The notes under the pieces were generated by a model, which was not told where the DNA came from, did no database searches, and saw only the letters and a program-made list of their open reading frames with translations. Shown piece after piece: positions 1-7,256 of a DNA stretch of 9,367 bases (its first letter is position 1; each line of letters starts with the position of its first letter). Made by a program: the position numbers and the translations under genes. The DNA comes from an uncultured Gammaproteobacteria bacterium (GTDB taxonomy: Bacteria; Pseudomonadota; Gammaproteobacteria; Nitrosococcales; Methylophagaceae), in assembly GCA_913058195.1 (NCBI GenBank), contig CAJXPP010000068.1, positions 1-9,367 of the forward strand, written 5' to 3'.

Positions 1-30
1 TCGGCAGCGTCAGATGTGTATAAGAGACAG
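1..30. other. Nextera/Tn5 sequencing adapter left at contig end
   Basis: These bases are the 3' part of the Illumina Nextera read-1 transposase adapter. Bases 12-30 are exactly the 19-bp Tn5 mosaic end AGATGTGTATAAGAGACAG, and bases 1-11 match the adapter stretch that precedes it. This is library-construction sequence, not genome. Genomic sequence starts at base 31. Reading the adapter on the minus strand gives the residues LSLIHI and a stop, which falsely closes the tolC-like reading frame. Confidence 0.97.
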
Positions 31-1080
31 ATTATATGATTCACGACTTTGACGTATTATAAGACGGCGTTGCTGTTCTTCATTTTGCATTGCTTGATTA
101 AGTCGATGCCCTGACTCACGAGTTCTAGAATTAACAGCACCACCTTCATAAATGGGCAAAGTTAACCGTAAGCTAATGCTTTCTCTTTGGCTATCACTGC
201 TTCCGCCAAACACCGAATCATTTTGTGAATTGTAGTCTGCTTGTCCGACTAAATCTAAGATAGGATAATGGCCACTTTTTTGTAATTCTATCGTTTGCCC
301 TGCGTTATCCACAGAAGATTTTGCAACAACTAAGCTTGGGTTTTGTTTAAGTGCAATGTCACTCCATGCATTAATATCTTCTGGCTCAGGACTAACCAAT
401 GGGCTTTCATCTATTAATTTTTCTAATGATTCAATATAAGTACCCGCTGTTTCACGCAATCGTTCTTTGCTATTTGCCAGTTCATTTTCAGCGCTAATGA
501 CTCTTGCATTAGCTAAATCAGATGCTGCTTGTGATTCGACTACATCGGTAATGGTCGACATGCCGACATCAAATCGCTGCTGCGTTTGGTCAAGTTGTTG
601 TGCGATGGATTCATGCTCTGCAATAGCAAATGAAACTTCATCTTGTTGGCTAAGAAAATCGAAATAACGATCTGCCACACGAATGATTAAATCTTGTTCG
701 ATAATTTTATAACTTGCTGCAGCGCTATCAATAGCAATTGATGCTTGTTCTTTTTGAACAGTATTTTGGCGGCGGTACAGGGGCTGAGTCAAGCTCAGGC
801 TATAGCCATAACTATTGTGATCAAAATTCCCTGAGGCCAACGGTGATGAACTGTCCTCCCAGGTCTTAGCTGTATTAGCTATTAAATCAATTTCTGGTAA
901 AAATCGTGCTTTTGCTTGTTCTGATAATTCTGCAACAGCTTGACGGGAAGCTCCCTCTGCTAATAGCTGAGGATCATTTTGTAATGCCATCTCATAAACT
1001 TGCATTAAATCTTCTGCCGAACTTGTTGTAACGATCAGTGAACTAATTAATATTACTGCTATATTTATCCGTTTAAACAT
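31..1080 (-). CDS. tolC: TolC-family outer membrane efflux protein, 3' end missing
   Basis: This encodes an outer membrane channel of the TolC family, which forms a trimeric tunnel for type I secretion and RND or ABC efflux. An N-terminal signal peptide (positive start MFKR, then a hydrophobic stretch, likely cut after SSA around residue 22) is followed by the family's first repeat (VYEMALQNDPQLL). Long heptad-rich helices follow, then the second repeat (IALKQNPSLVVAKS) and the strand-forming LRLTLPIYEGG segment. About 350 genuine residues are present against roughly 430-490 in full-length members, so the last helix is lost. The loss is due to the contig end at the adapter, not a mutation. 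An ATG lies at 1086, but the one at 1080 is preferred because AAGGA lies 7 nt before it. It sits 20 nt downstream of the rhodanese gene. The exact substrate cannot be told, and the symbol refers to the family. Confidence 0.88.
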
Positions 1081-1087
1081 TTTCATA

Positions 1088-1092
1088 TCCTT
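1088..1092 (-). promoter_or_regulatory. Shine-Dalgarno site that decides the tolC-like start
   Basis: On the minus strand this reads AAGGA. It lies 7 nt before the ATG ending at 1080, a normal spacing, but only 1 nt before the upstream ATG at 1086. This favours initiation at 1080, two codons into the longest frame. Confidence 0.6.
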
Positions 1093-1100
1093 CGCACTAC

Positions 1101-1424
1101 TTAATATATATTCATACTAGTATCAATATTTTTAGCCCAAGCATTCATCCCGCCCACTAAATTGATAACATTAATAAAGCCATTCTGCTCTAGATAGTTA
1201 CCTGCTTGATCACTTCGCATACCGCTTCTGCAAATTAAAACAATGGGGTCATTCTTATGTTTATCAAGCATATCAAGTTGGCCAGGAATCGTTTGAACCG
1301 GAATATGGATTGCATCTTCAAGCATTCCATTTTGAAGTTCTACCGTTTCACGCACATCAATTTTGACCGCATTTTTATTTTTAGCTAAAAAATCACGTAC
1401 TTCAATAGCGTTCATCTGTTTCAT
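1101..1424 (-). CDS. Single-domain rhodanese-like sulfurtransferase
   Basis: A 107-residue protein made of one rhodanese domain. It has the usual start (AIEVRDFL), the IDVRE strand at about residues 22-26, the AIHIPV turn at 38-43 and the active-site loop CRSGMRS with Cys65 as the likely persulfide carrier. The C-terminal LVGGMNAW motif is at about 89-96. Proteins of this GlpE/PspE-like size move sulfane sulfur from thiosulfate or persulfides to thiol acceptors such as cyanide, glutathione or thioredoxin in vitro. There is no signal peptide, so it is probably cytoplasmic. It starts 13 nt after the Pcm-like gene and ends 20 nt before the tolC-like start, which suggests co-transcription. A second in-frame ATG three codons later is possible. 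The physiological acceptor cannot be told from sequence. Confidence 0.9.
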   Translation of the reverse strand: MKQMNAIEVRDFLAKNKNAVKIDVRETVELQNGMLEDAIHIPVQTIPGQLDMLDKHKNDPIVLICRSGMRSDQAGNYLEQNGFINVINLVGGMNAWAKNIDTSMNIY

Positions 1425-1437
1425 TTACTGTTCTCTC

Positions 1438-2088
1438 TTAAAATTCAAATTCAGCTTTAGGTTCAGCATTAATCATAACGGGGATCACTGTTTCAAACAT
1501 AGTTTCAGTTTGCCACTCTCGTTCAGTAACTCGTCGAATCACATTAATAGACATCGGCTCACTTTCACCGACTACTGCTATCATTCGGCCACCTACTTTT
1601 AAACTTTGTAAATATTCATCAGGCACAGATACAAACGCTGCTGTTGAAACAATAACATCAATTCGATCGGCCAGCGGCCAGCCCTTTGAGGCATCACCAA
1701 TAGCAAAGCTTATAGTATTTAGATGTCTTAATTTCTGTTGCGCTATCTCAGATAATTCTGCAATCATTTCAACCGTAGTAACATGTCCTGCTAATTGTTC
1801 CAATAAGGCCGTCATATAGCCTGAACCAGTTCCAATCTCTAGCACATATTCATTTTGTTGCACATCTGCAGCTTGCAACATACGACCAACTAGTACTGGT
1901 GCCAAAATTGTTTGGCCAAAGCCAATGGGTAATTCAGTATCTGCATAGGCAAGTCCTGCTAATGACGCATCAACAAACTCACTTCGCTTCACCTTTTCTA
2001 AGGCACTTAATACACGAGGGTCTAAAACATCACTCGGTCGTACCTGCTGTTCTAGCATATTAAAATGAGCATTACTTTGTTGTGCCAT
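1438..2088 (-). CDS. Pcm-like SAM-dependent methyltransferase (isoaspartate methyltransferase family)
   Basis: A 216-residue member of the protein-L-isoaspartate O-methyltransferase family. It has the family's N-terminal LEQQVRP and LPIGFGQT segments and the SAM-binding glycine loop VLEIGTGSGYMTALL (about residues 82-96). Later come the TTVEM acidic strand end (104-108), GDASKGW (131-137) and the LKVGGRMIAVVG strand (163-174). In E. coli Pcm the loop reads GQTIS, with Ser59 annotated as the active site. Here it reads GQTIL, with Leu62, so true isoaspartate repair is doubtful. The ATG at 2088 has AAGGA 6 nt upstream. The longer in-frame opening is a TTG at 2121 with no ribosome site. It lies 40 nt after glnS and 13 nt before the rhodanese gene. 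The fold is certain; the substrate is not. Confidence 0.87.
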   Translation of the reverse strand: MAQQSNAHFNMLEQQVRPSDVLDPRVLSALEKVKRSEFVDASLAGLAYADTELPIGFGQTILAPVLVGRMLQAADVQQNEYVLEIGTGSGYMTALLEQLAGHVTTVEMIAELSEIAQQKLRHLNTISFAIGDASKGWPLADRIDVIVSTAAFVSVPDEYLQSLKVGGRMIAVVGESEPMSINVIRRVTEREWQTETMFETVIPVMINAEPKAEFEF

Positions 2089-2094
2089 TTTTGT

Positions 2095-2099
2095 TCCTT
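2095..2099 (-). promoter_or_regulatory. Shine-Dalgarno site that decides the Pcm-like start
   Basis: AAGGA on the minus strand, 6 nt before the ATG ending at 2088. It rules in favour of this start over the TTG at 2121, which would add 11 unconserved residues. Confidence 0.65.
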
Positions 2100-2128
2100 T
2101 TAGTAGGCTAGAATTATCCAATCTTTAA

Positions 2129-3814
2129 TTATTGAGCAATTTTGGCCCAAGTATCACGTAATGTAACCGTTCTATTAAACACTAACTTTCCGTCTCGACA
2201 TAATTCCGCATCGGCACAGAAATAACCTTCGCGTTCAAACTGATAAACAACGCCTGCTTCAGTGGTTGCCAAACTTTTCTCAACCACACTTTCTGTTAAG
2301 GTCACTAAAGAATTAGGATTTAATAACTCAATAAAGTCATCGACTGACTTATCACTATCTGGATGAGGCACTGTAAATAGGCGGTCGTATAATCTGACAT
2401 CTGCTTTCACGCCATGTTCCGCAGAAACCCAATGAATAACGCCTTTTACTTTGCGTCCTTCTGGATTAGCACCTAATGTAGCAGGATCATAGCTACAGCG
2501 TAACTCTGTAATATCACCATTATCATCTTTAATCACTTCGTCACAGCGAATCACGTAGGCATTTCGCAGACGCACTTCTTTGTCTTTAACTAGTCGTTTG
2601 AACTTATTATTAGCTTCTTCTTTAAAATCAGCTCGGTCGATATATAGCTCACGTGTAAACGGCACAATGCGTGTACCCATCTCTTCTTTTTGAGGATGCC
2701 TCGGAGCAATTAACTCTTCAGTTTGACCTTCAGGATAATTCGTTATCACCACTTTAACCGGATCTAATACGACCATAGCGCGGGGTGCTGTTTCATTTAA
2801 TTCTTCACGAATGCAGGCATCTAAAATTTCCATTTCAACGGAATTATCAGATTTCGTCACTCCTATACGCTCACAAAACTCACGAATTGCAGAGGCAGGA
2901 TAACCACGACGGCGCATACCCGAAATGGTTGACATACGGGGATCATTCCAAGACTCAACAATATTTTCTTCAACCAAACGCGTCAATCTACGTTTGCTGG
3001 TAATCGCGTACTGCAGATTAAGGCGTGAAAACTCAATTTGTTGCGGATGTGAATTCAGCTTTAAGGTATCTAAAAACCAGTCATATAAAGGACGATGGTC
3101 AGCGAATTCCAAAGTACAAACTGAATGAGTAATATTTTCAATCGAGTCAGATAGACAGTGAGTGTAGTCATACATCGGATAGATGCACCACTCAGTACCT
3201 GTTTGATGGTGAACTACACCGTGGCGAATACGGTAAATAGCGGGATCGCGTAGATTTACATTAGGCGAAGCCATATCGATTTTGGCGCGTAATAATTTAG
3301 AACCATCGGGAAACTCGCCAGCACGCATGCGATTAAATAGATCTAAATTTTCTTCGATTGAACGATCACGGTAAGGGCTGTTCTTACCTGGCTCAGTCAA
3401 TGTACCGCGATATTCACGTGTCTCTTCCGCTGATAGGTCACACACATAAGCATTACCTTGCTCAACTAATTGAATGGCATAATCAAACAATTGTTGGAAA
3501 TAATTAGATGAGAAGTACAGGCGTTCTTGCCAATCGAAGCCTAGCCAGCGCACATCTTCTTCAATTGAATTTACAAATTCTTCATTCTCTTTCTGAGGGT
3601 TTGTATCATCAAAACGAAGATTGCATAAACCATCGTAATCATTAGCTAAACCAAAGTTTAAACAAATAGATTTAGCATGACCAATATGCAAATAACCATT
3701 AGGTTCTGGTGGAAAACGAGTATGTACTCTGCCTTCATTTTTTCCTTCAGCAAGATCAGTATTAATGATATTACGAATGAAGTTACTCGGTTTTGTTGTG
3801 ACGTCGTCGCTCAT
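2129..3814 (-). CDS. glnS: Glutaminyl-tRNA synthetase
   Basis: This charges tRNA-Gln with glutamine in the cytoplasm using ATP. It is a class I enzyme of 561 residues, close to the 554 of E. coli GlnRS and very similar at the N-terminus (NFIRNIINTDLAEGK). The HIGH ATP motif is at residues 43-46 within PPEPNGYLHIGHAKS. The KMSKS-equivalent loop is ITSKR at 271-275; E. coli has MSKRK in this loop. The RFDDTNP segment (about 67-73) and GTEWCIYPMYDYTHC segment (206-220) are typical of the catalytic core. The C-terminal anticodon-binding beta barrels follow from about residue 340 and look complete. The enzyme's presence means this organism makes Gln-tRNA directly. It is first in a leftward run with the Pcm-like, rhodanese and tolC-like genes, and is divergent from msrA. 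The ATG at 3814 matches the family start. Confidence 0.97.
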   Translation of the reverse strand: MSDDVTTKPSNFIRNIINTDLAEGKNEGRVHTRFPPEPNGYLHIGHAKSICLNFGLANDYDGLCNLRFDDTNPQKENEEFVNSIEEDVRWLGFDWQERLYFSSNYFQQLFDYAIQLVEQGNAYVCDLSAEETREYRGTLTEPGKNSPYRDRSIEENLDLFNRMRAGEFPDGSKLLRAKIDMASPNVNLRDPAIYRIRHGVVHHQTGTEWCIYPMYDYTHCLSDSIENITHSVCTLEFADHRPLYDWFLDTLKLNSHPQQIEFSRLNLQYAITSKRRLTRLVEENIVESWNDPRMSTISGMRRRGYPASAIREFCERIGVTKSDNSVEMEILDACIREELNETAPRAMVVLDPVKVVITNYPEGQTEELIAPRHPQKEEMGTRIVPFTRELYIDRADFKEEANNKFKRLVKDKEVRLRNAYVIRCDEVIKDDNGDITELRCSYDPATLGANPEGRKVKGVIHWVSAEHGVKADVRLYDRLFTVPHPDSDKSVDDFIELLNPNSLVTLTESVVEKSLATTEAGVVYQFEREGYFCADAELCRDGKLVFNRTVTLRDTWAKIAQ

Positions 3815-3862
3815 TTTTATCTCTATCTAAATTGCTTTTACACGGGGTAATTAATGGTCAAT

Positions 3863-3891
3863 ATTGTATCATGGACACATTGAACTAATAA
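3863..3891 (-). promoter_or_regulatory. Possible sigma-70 promoter for glnS
   Basis: On the minus strand a TACAAT box (3863-3868, five of six to TATAAT) lies 17 nt downstream of TTATTA (3886-3891), which is only a weak -35 match. It would give a leader of about 45 nt for glnS. It sits in the 89-nt divergent spacer with msrA. No convincing partner promoter for msrA was found on the plus strand. The call rests on consensus matching alone. Confidence 0.3.
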
Positions 3892-3903
3892 CGAGATTTG
3901 ATT

Positions 3904-4371
3904 ATGGCAATTGCAACATTAGCTGCTGGCTGTTTTTGGGGAGTAGAAGTACAGTTCAGGCAAGTCAATGGCGTACTTTCTACTAGAGTTGGTTACACTG
4001 CTGGAACAACTTCTGACCCGGATTATAAAGCTGTCTGCACCGGCGAAACTGGCCATGCTGAAGCTATTGAAATCACTTTTGATGACACAATCCTCAGCTT
4101 TAATGATTTATTGGCCATCTTCTGGAAGTTGCACAACCCCACCACCTTAAATAGACAAGGCCCAGATAGGGGTACTCAATATCGTAGTGCTATTTTTTAC
4201 CATGATGATCAACAAAAACAACAAGCAGAAGCATCAAAACAAGGTCTAAATGATTCTGGCTACTACCCTACTTCGATTGTCACAGAGATTACCGCAGCTG
4301 AAACATTTTATCCTGCTGAAGAGTATCACCAATGTTATTTAGAGAAAAAAGGACTTGGAAACTGTCACTAG
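3904..4371 (+). CDS. msrA: Peptide-methionine (S)-S-oxide reductase
   Basis: This reduces the S-epimer of methionine sulfoxide, free or in proteins, back to methionine, repairing oxidative damage in the cytoplasm with thioredoxin-type reductants. The 155-residue protein has the MsrA signature GCFWG with the catalytic Cys10 near the N-terminus. It also has GYTAG (30-34), GHAEAIEITFD (50-60), FWKLHNPT (73-80) and the RGTQYRSAIFY block (89-99). Other cysteines are at 45, 144 and 154; Cys154, next to the end, is a plausible resolving cysteine. The size fits the short bacterial MsrA class without the N-terminal extension of E. coli MsrA. A TTG two codons upstream is also in frame, but the ATG gives the usual family start. 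It is the only plus-strand gene. Its TAG overlaps the permease stop codon by 4 nt. Confidence 0.95.
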   Translation: MAIATLAAGCFWGVEVQFRQVNGVLSTRVGYTAGTTSDPDYKAVCTGETGHAEAIEITFDDTILSFNDLLAIFWKLHNPTTLNRQGPDRGTQYRSAIFYHDDQQKQQAEASKQGLNDSGYYPTSIVTEITAAETFYPAEEYHQCYLEKKGLGNCH

Positions 4372-5153
4372 CCGCGCTTGGTAGCCCGATGAAATAATGG
4401 TTCGTGAACTGATTCTCGAGAAAAGCGCCAGCATGCAATTGCTATAGCAATAATAGAAAAGCCGACTAATACGGCAATATCGGTAGTAATAGAAAAGTCT
4501 GTATTCACATTAGGCACAGCGTGTTTGAGTAAATCAACACCATAGCTAAACGGATTAACTAACACCACATAGTGCAAATAATCTGGTAATTGATTGACTG
4601 GATATAAAGCCCCACTTAAGAAAAACACGGGGAAGATAAAGAAGTTCATAATCACAGCAAAATTATCAATGCTCTTCGACCAGACAGCAATCAGCCCACC
4701 AATTGCTGCACAGCATACTGCTGTTAATAAGGCTGGTGCTAATAACATTAAAGCAATTTTAACGGAGATCAAACCCAAAATGAGTAATAACACTAACAAT
4801 AATATTGCCTGAACCATGGCAGTTAATGTCGCCGCAATCAGTTTAGCTAGCACAATCCAATAATGGGCTATGGGTGCAATCATCATCATTCGCATCACGC
4901 CAAACTCTTTGTCATACACCAACGTCAACGCTGAAAGTAATGAGGCAAATAATAAAGTCATTGCTAAAATGCCTGGTACAAGAAAAGTTAAATACCCAGC
5001 TTGTTGCTCACCTTGCAACATACTGCCAACGCCTGATCCAATAACTAATAGCCAAATCATTGGCCGAACCATTGAGCTCACTAACCGTGCTCGCTGGCGA
5101 AATAATTTACTGATCTCTCTACCAACAACGGCTTTAACTGGGCGCCAACTCAT
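4368..5153 (-). CDS. ABC-2 type transporter permease linked to the PQQ operon
   Basis: A 261-residue inner membrane protein of the ABC-2 permease family, the class that usually exports small molecules or polysaccharides. About six hydrophobic segments are visible, at roughly residues 30-47, 56-79, 98-128, 133-158, 165-184 and 224-243. The family's FPVFFLSGALYPVNQLP block is at 174-190 and VNPFSYGVDLLKHAV at 199-213. The N-terminus is a short basic, amphipathic segment. Its ATG overlaps the ATPase stop as ATGA, with GAGG 7 nt upstream, so the two are translationally coupled. Families of ABC permeases tied to PQQ-dependent alcohol oxidation (the PedC type) are known, and this one may belong there. 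Cargo cannot be read from sequence; PQQ or a precursor is inference from position. No terminator follows, because its stop codon interlocks with that of msrA. Confidence 0.88.
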   Translation of the reverse strand: MSWRPVKAVVGREISKLFRQRARLVSSMVRPMIWLLVIGSGVGSMLQGEQQAGYLTFLVPGILAMTLLFASLLSALTLVYDKEFGVMRMMMIAPIAHYWIVLAKLIAATLTAMVQAILLLVLLLILGLISVKIALMLLAPALLTAVCCAAIGGLIAVWSKSIDNFAVIMNFFIFPVFFLSGALYPVNQLPDYLHYVVLVNPFSYGVDLLKHAVPNVNTDFSITTDIAVLVGFSIIAIAIACWRFSRESVHEPLFHRATKRG

Positions 5154-6082
5154 TTCATGACCTCTTGATCAGGGTTACAAAAAGTCCATAAGTACACATC
5201 ATTTAAGTTGGGTTTTCGCCATTGCATTGATGACACTGCATCACCTAGTGTTTGTTGTAATTGATAGAAATCAACATCATCTTGCTGAATTTTGAAACTT
5301 AAATCTTCATCTTCACGAATGGGTGTGCCAAAAAGTGGTGATAATTGAGCGGTGATACTTTCAGGGTTAGGCGTTCTAATCTCTAGAATAGATTCACCTA
5401 ATTGCTGTGTTAATTCTGCTGGTGTTCCACCTTGCTGTAATATGCCTTTTTGGATGAAATCAACATGGTCGCAGGCCGCTGCTTCTTCTAAATAATGCGT
5501 CGTCAAAAAGACAGTCATGCCTTCATCACGGCGTAATTGATCCACAAACCGCCAAATAGCACGACGGTTTGGTAAGTCTAAACCAATAGTAGGTTCATCA
5601 AGAAATAACACTTTTGGTTTGTGTAATACGCCACGAGCAATGTCAACAGCACGACGTTGGCCGCCTGATAAGGCAAGTAACTTCTTTTTACGGTGTGCTT
5701 GTAAACCAAAAACAGCTAATAATTCATCGATTCGCTCATTCGCTTGCTTGGGCAATAAATTGTACATCGCCGCTGCAAACTGCAAGTTTTCATCTATCGA
5801 CATAGTACGATCTAAAGCTGAATCTTGAAACACTAAGCCTACAGCACGTCGCGTTTCTACTGGTTTATCAGATACATTTAGATCATCCACCCATGCATCA
5901 CCTGAAGAGGCTGATGTCATGGTAGTAAGCATATGAATAGTGGTACTTTTACCAGCGCCATTCGGGCCAAGTAAACCGTAAAACTGCCCTGCTTTGATTT
6001 CTAAGTCGAGATTATCTACTGCCGTGGTTTGATCATATTGCTTACTCAAACCACGGGTACGTATTGCGAAATTAGAGGCCAC
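5150..6082 (-). CDS. ABC transporter ATP-binding protein linked to the PQQ operon
   Basis: A 310-residue cytoplasmic ATPase that would power the adjacent permease. All nucleotide-binding motifs are intact: Walker A GPNGAGKST at residues 39-47, Q-loop Gln86, signature LSGGQ at 138-142, Walker B VLFLDE at 158-163 and the switch His196 in TTHYLEE. The order and the roughly 70-residue C-terminal extension match the DrrA/NodI-like exporter ATPases. The start is a GTG inside the last codons of pqqE, with an 11-nt overlap and no clear ribosome site, so it probably depends on ribosomes finishing pqqE. The stop overlaps the permease start by 4 nt. This tight fit makes it part of the PQQ operon. Function as an ABC ATPase is certain; the cargo is not known. 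Confidence 0.92.
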   Translation of the reverse strand: MASNFAIRTRGLSKQYDQTTAVDNLDLEIKAGQFYGLLGPNGAGKSTTIHMLTTMTSASSGDAWVDDLNVSDKPVETRRAVGLVFQDSALDRTMSIDENLQFAAAMYNLLPKQANERIDELLAVFGLQAHRKKKLLALSGGQRRAVDIARGVLHKPKVLFLDEPTIGLDLPNRRAIWRFVDQLRRDEGMTVFLTTHYLEEAAACDHVDFIQKGILQQGGTPAELTQQLGESILEIRTPNPESITAQLSPLFGTPIREDEDLSFKIQQDDVDFYQLQQTLGDAVSSMQWRKPNLNDVYLWTFCNPDQEVMK

Positions 6083-7256
6083 TGATAAGTTTTGAGTTTT
6101 TAGGGTTTCTAAAGACTAAAGCTTTAGCTTCAGTTTCTGTTTTTTCAGACTCTAAACGTCCAGTAGCAATTGCTTCATCAACTATATGACGGTTAGGTGA
6201 CTTAGAACAAACAGGATCGGTGTTAGCAGGATCTCCTGTCAACATAAAGGCTTGGCAACGACAGCCACCAAAATCTTTCTCTTTTTCATCACATGAACGG
6301 CAAGGTTCTGTCATCCAATCAAAGCCACGAAATTTATTAAAGTCATCTGAGCCATGCCAGATTTCTTCAATGCTCATGTCTTTAACATTCGGTAACGTCA
6401 TTCCGGGTAATTCACGGGCAGCATGACATGGCAAAGCCGTACCATCAGGTGTCACCGTCAAAAATACATTACCCCAACCATTCATACAGGCTTTAGGGCG
6501 TTCTTCATAATAATCAGGCACAACATAGTAAATTTTCATGTTGCCTTTTTGTTCTTCCTGATAACGATGAGCAATAGCTTCTGCTTCTACCAATTGCTCT
6601 TTTAATGGCAATAATTGATCACGGTTATGCATCGCCCAACCATAATATTGAGTCGTCGCTAGCTCTACATAATCAGCTTCCAGACTAATGGCTAAATCGA
6701 GTATTTCATCAACTTGCTCAATATTGTGTCGATGGGTTACAAAACATAACACCATTGGATAACCATTGGCTTTAACTGCTTTAGCCATTTCAATTTTGTG
6801 CTTAAATGCATCGGTGCCGGCAATCAGATCATTCAGATCTGCAGAGCTTGCTTGGAAACTAACTTGAATATGATCTAAACCCGCTTCTTTTAATTCAGAG
6901 ACTTTAGATGCATCCATACCAATACCCGATGTAATCAAGTTGGTATAAAATCCCATTTTACGAGCTTCTGTCACCAATTCAACCAAGTCAGGTCGTGTTA
7001 ATGGCTCGCCACCAGAAAGCCCTAATTGTGTTGCTCCCATCGCACGAGCTTGACGAAAGACATCTAACCACTCTTCCGTCGTTAATTCTTTCTTAACTTT
7101 GGCAAAGTCCATTGGGTTTGAACAATAAGGACATTGCAATGGACAAGCGTAAGTTAACTCAGCCAACAACCAGAGTGGTTGACGAATTTGATCGCGCACA
7201 TGACCAATTGAACTACCGATGCTACCTTGTGCTTTATTCTGGTCTGATCCAGTCAT
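6072..7256 (-). CDS. pqqE: PqqE, radical SAM enzyme of PQQ biosynthesis
   Basis: This makes the first modification in PQQ synthesis: a carbon-carbon bond between the Glu and Tyr side chains of PqqA, acting on PqqA held by PqqD. The 394-residue protein has the radical SAM cluster motif CPLQCPYC (Cys38, Cys42, Cys45) and the SGGEPL SAM-binding turn at 81-86. A C-terminal SPASM region has cysteines at 257, 277, 319, 322, 332, 334 and 350 for auxiliary iron-sulfur clusters. Cluster ligands therefore look complete. The chosen ATG lies within pqqD (23-nt overlap) and has a strong AGGAGG 9 nt upstream, which supports this start even though it leaves about 25 residues before the conserved PLWLLAELTYACP block. 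The 3' end overlaps the ABC ATPase start. Cytoplasmic and oxygen-sensitive by family. Confidence 0.97.
   Translation of the reverse strand: MTGSDQNKAQGSIGSSIGHVRDQIRQPLWLLAELTYACPLQCPYCSNPMDFAKVKKELTTEEWLDVFRQARAMGATQLGLSGGEPLTRPDLVELVTEARKMGFYTNLITSGIGMDASKVSELKEAGLDHIQVSFQASSADLNDLIAGTDAFKHKIEMAKAVKANGYPMVLCFVTHRHNIEQVDEILDLAISLEADYVELATTQYYGWAMHNRDQLLPLKEQLVEAEAIAHRYQEEQKGNMKIYYVVPDYYEERPKACMNGWGNVFLTVTPDGTALPCHAARELPGMTLPNVKDMSIEEIWHGSDDFNKFRGFDWMTEPCRSCDEKEKDFGGCRCQAFMLTGDPANTDPVCSKSPNRHIVDEAIATGRLESEKTETEAKALVFRNPKNSKLISGL

Noticed and set aside
10..30. In-frame LSLIHI end and stop of the tolC-like reading frame
   Set aside because: It is encoded by the sequencing adapter, not by the genome, so the gene is reported as truncated at base 31.
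2089..2121. Eleven-residue N-terminal extension of the Pcm-like protein from a TTG
   Set aside because: There is no ribosome site for the TTG, whereas the ATG at 2088 has AAGGA at proper spacing and matches the family start.
3898..3903. TTG start two codons before the msrA ATG
   Set aside because: The ATG at 3904 gives the usual short MsrA start and keeps GCFWG at its normal distance; the extension adds nothing conserved.
4870..5160. Plus-strand open frame of 96 codons opposite the permease
   Set aside because: It is antisense to a clear ABC-2 permease, has no recognisable motif and reflects the permease's codon pattern. The same applies to the plus-strand frames opposite tolC, glnS, the ATPase, pqqE and pqqC.
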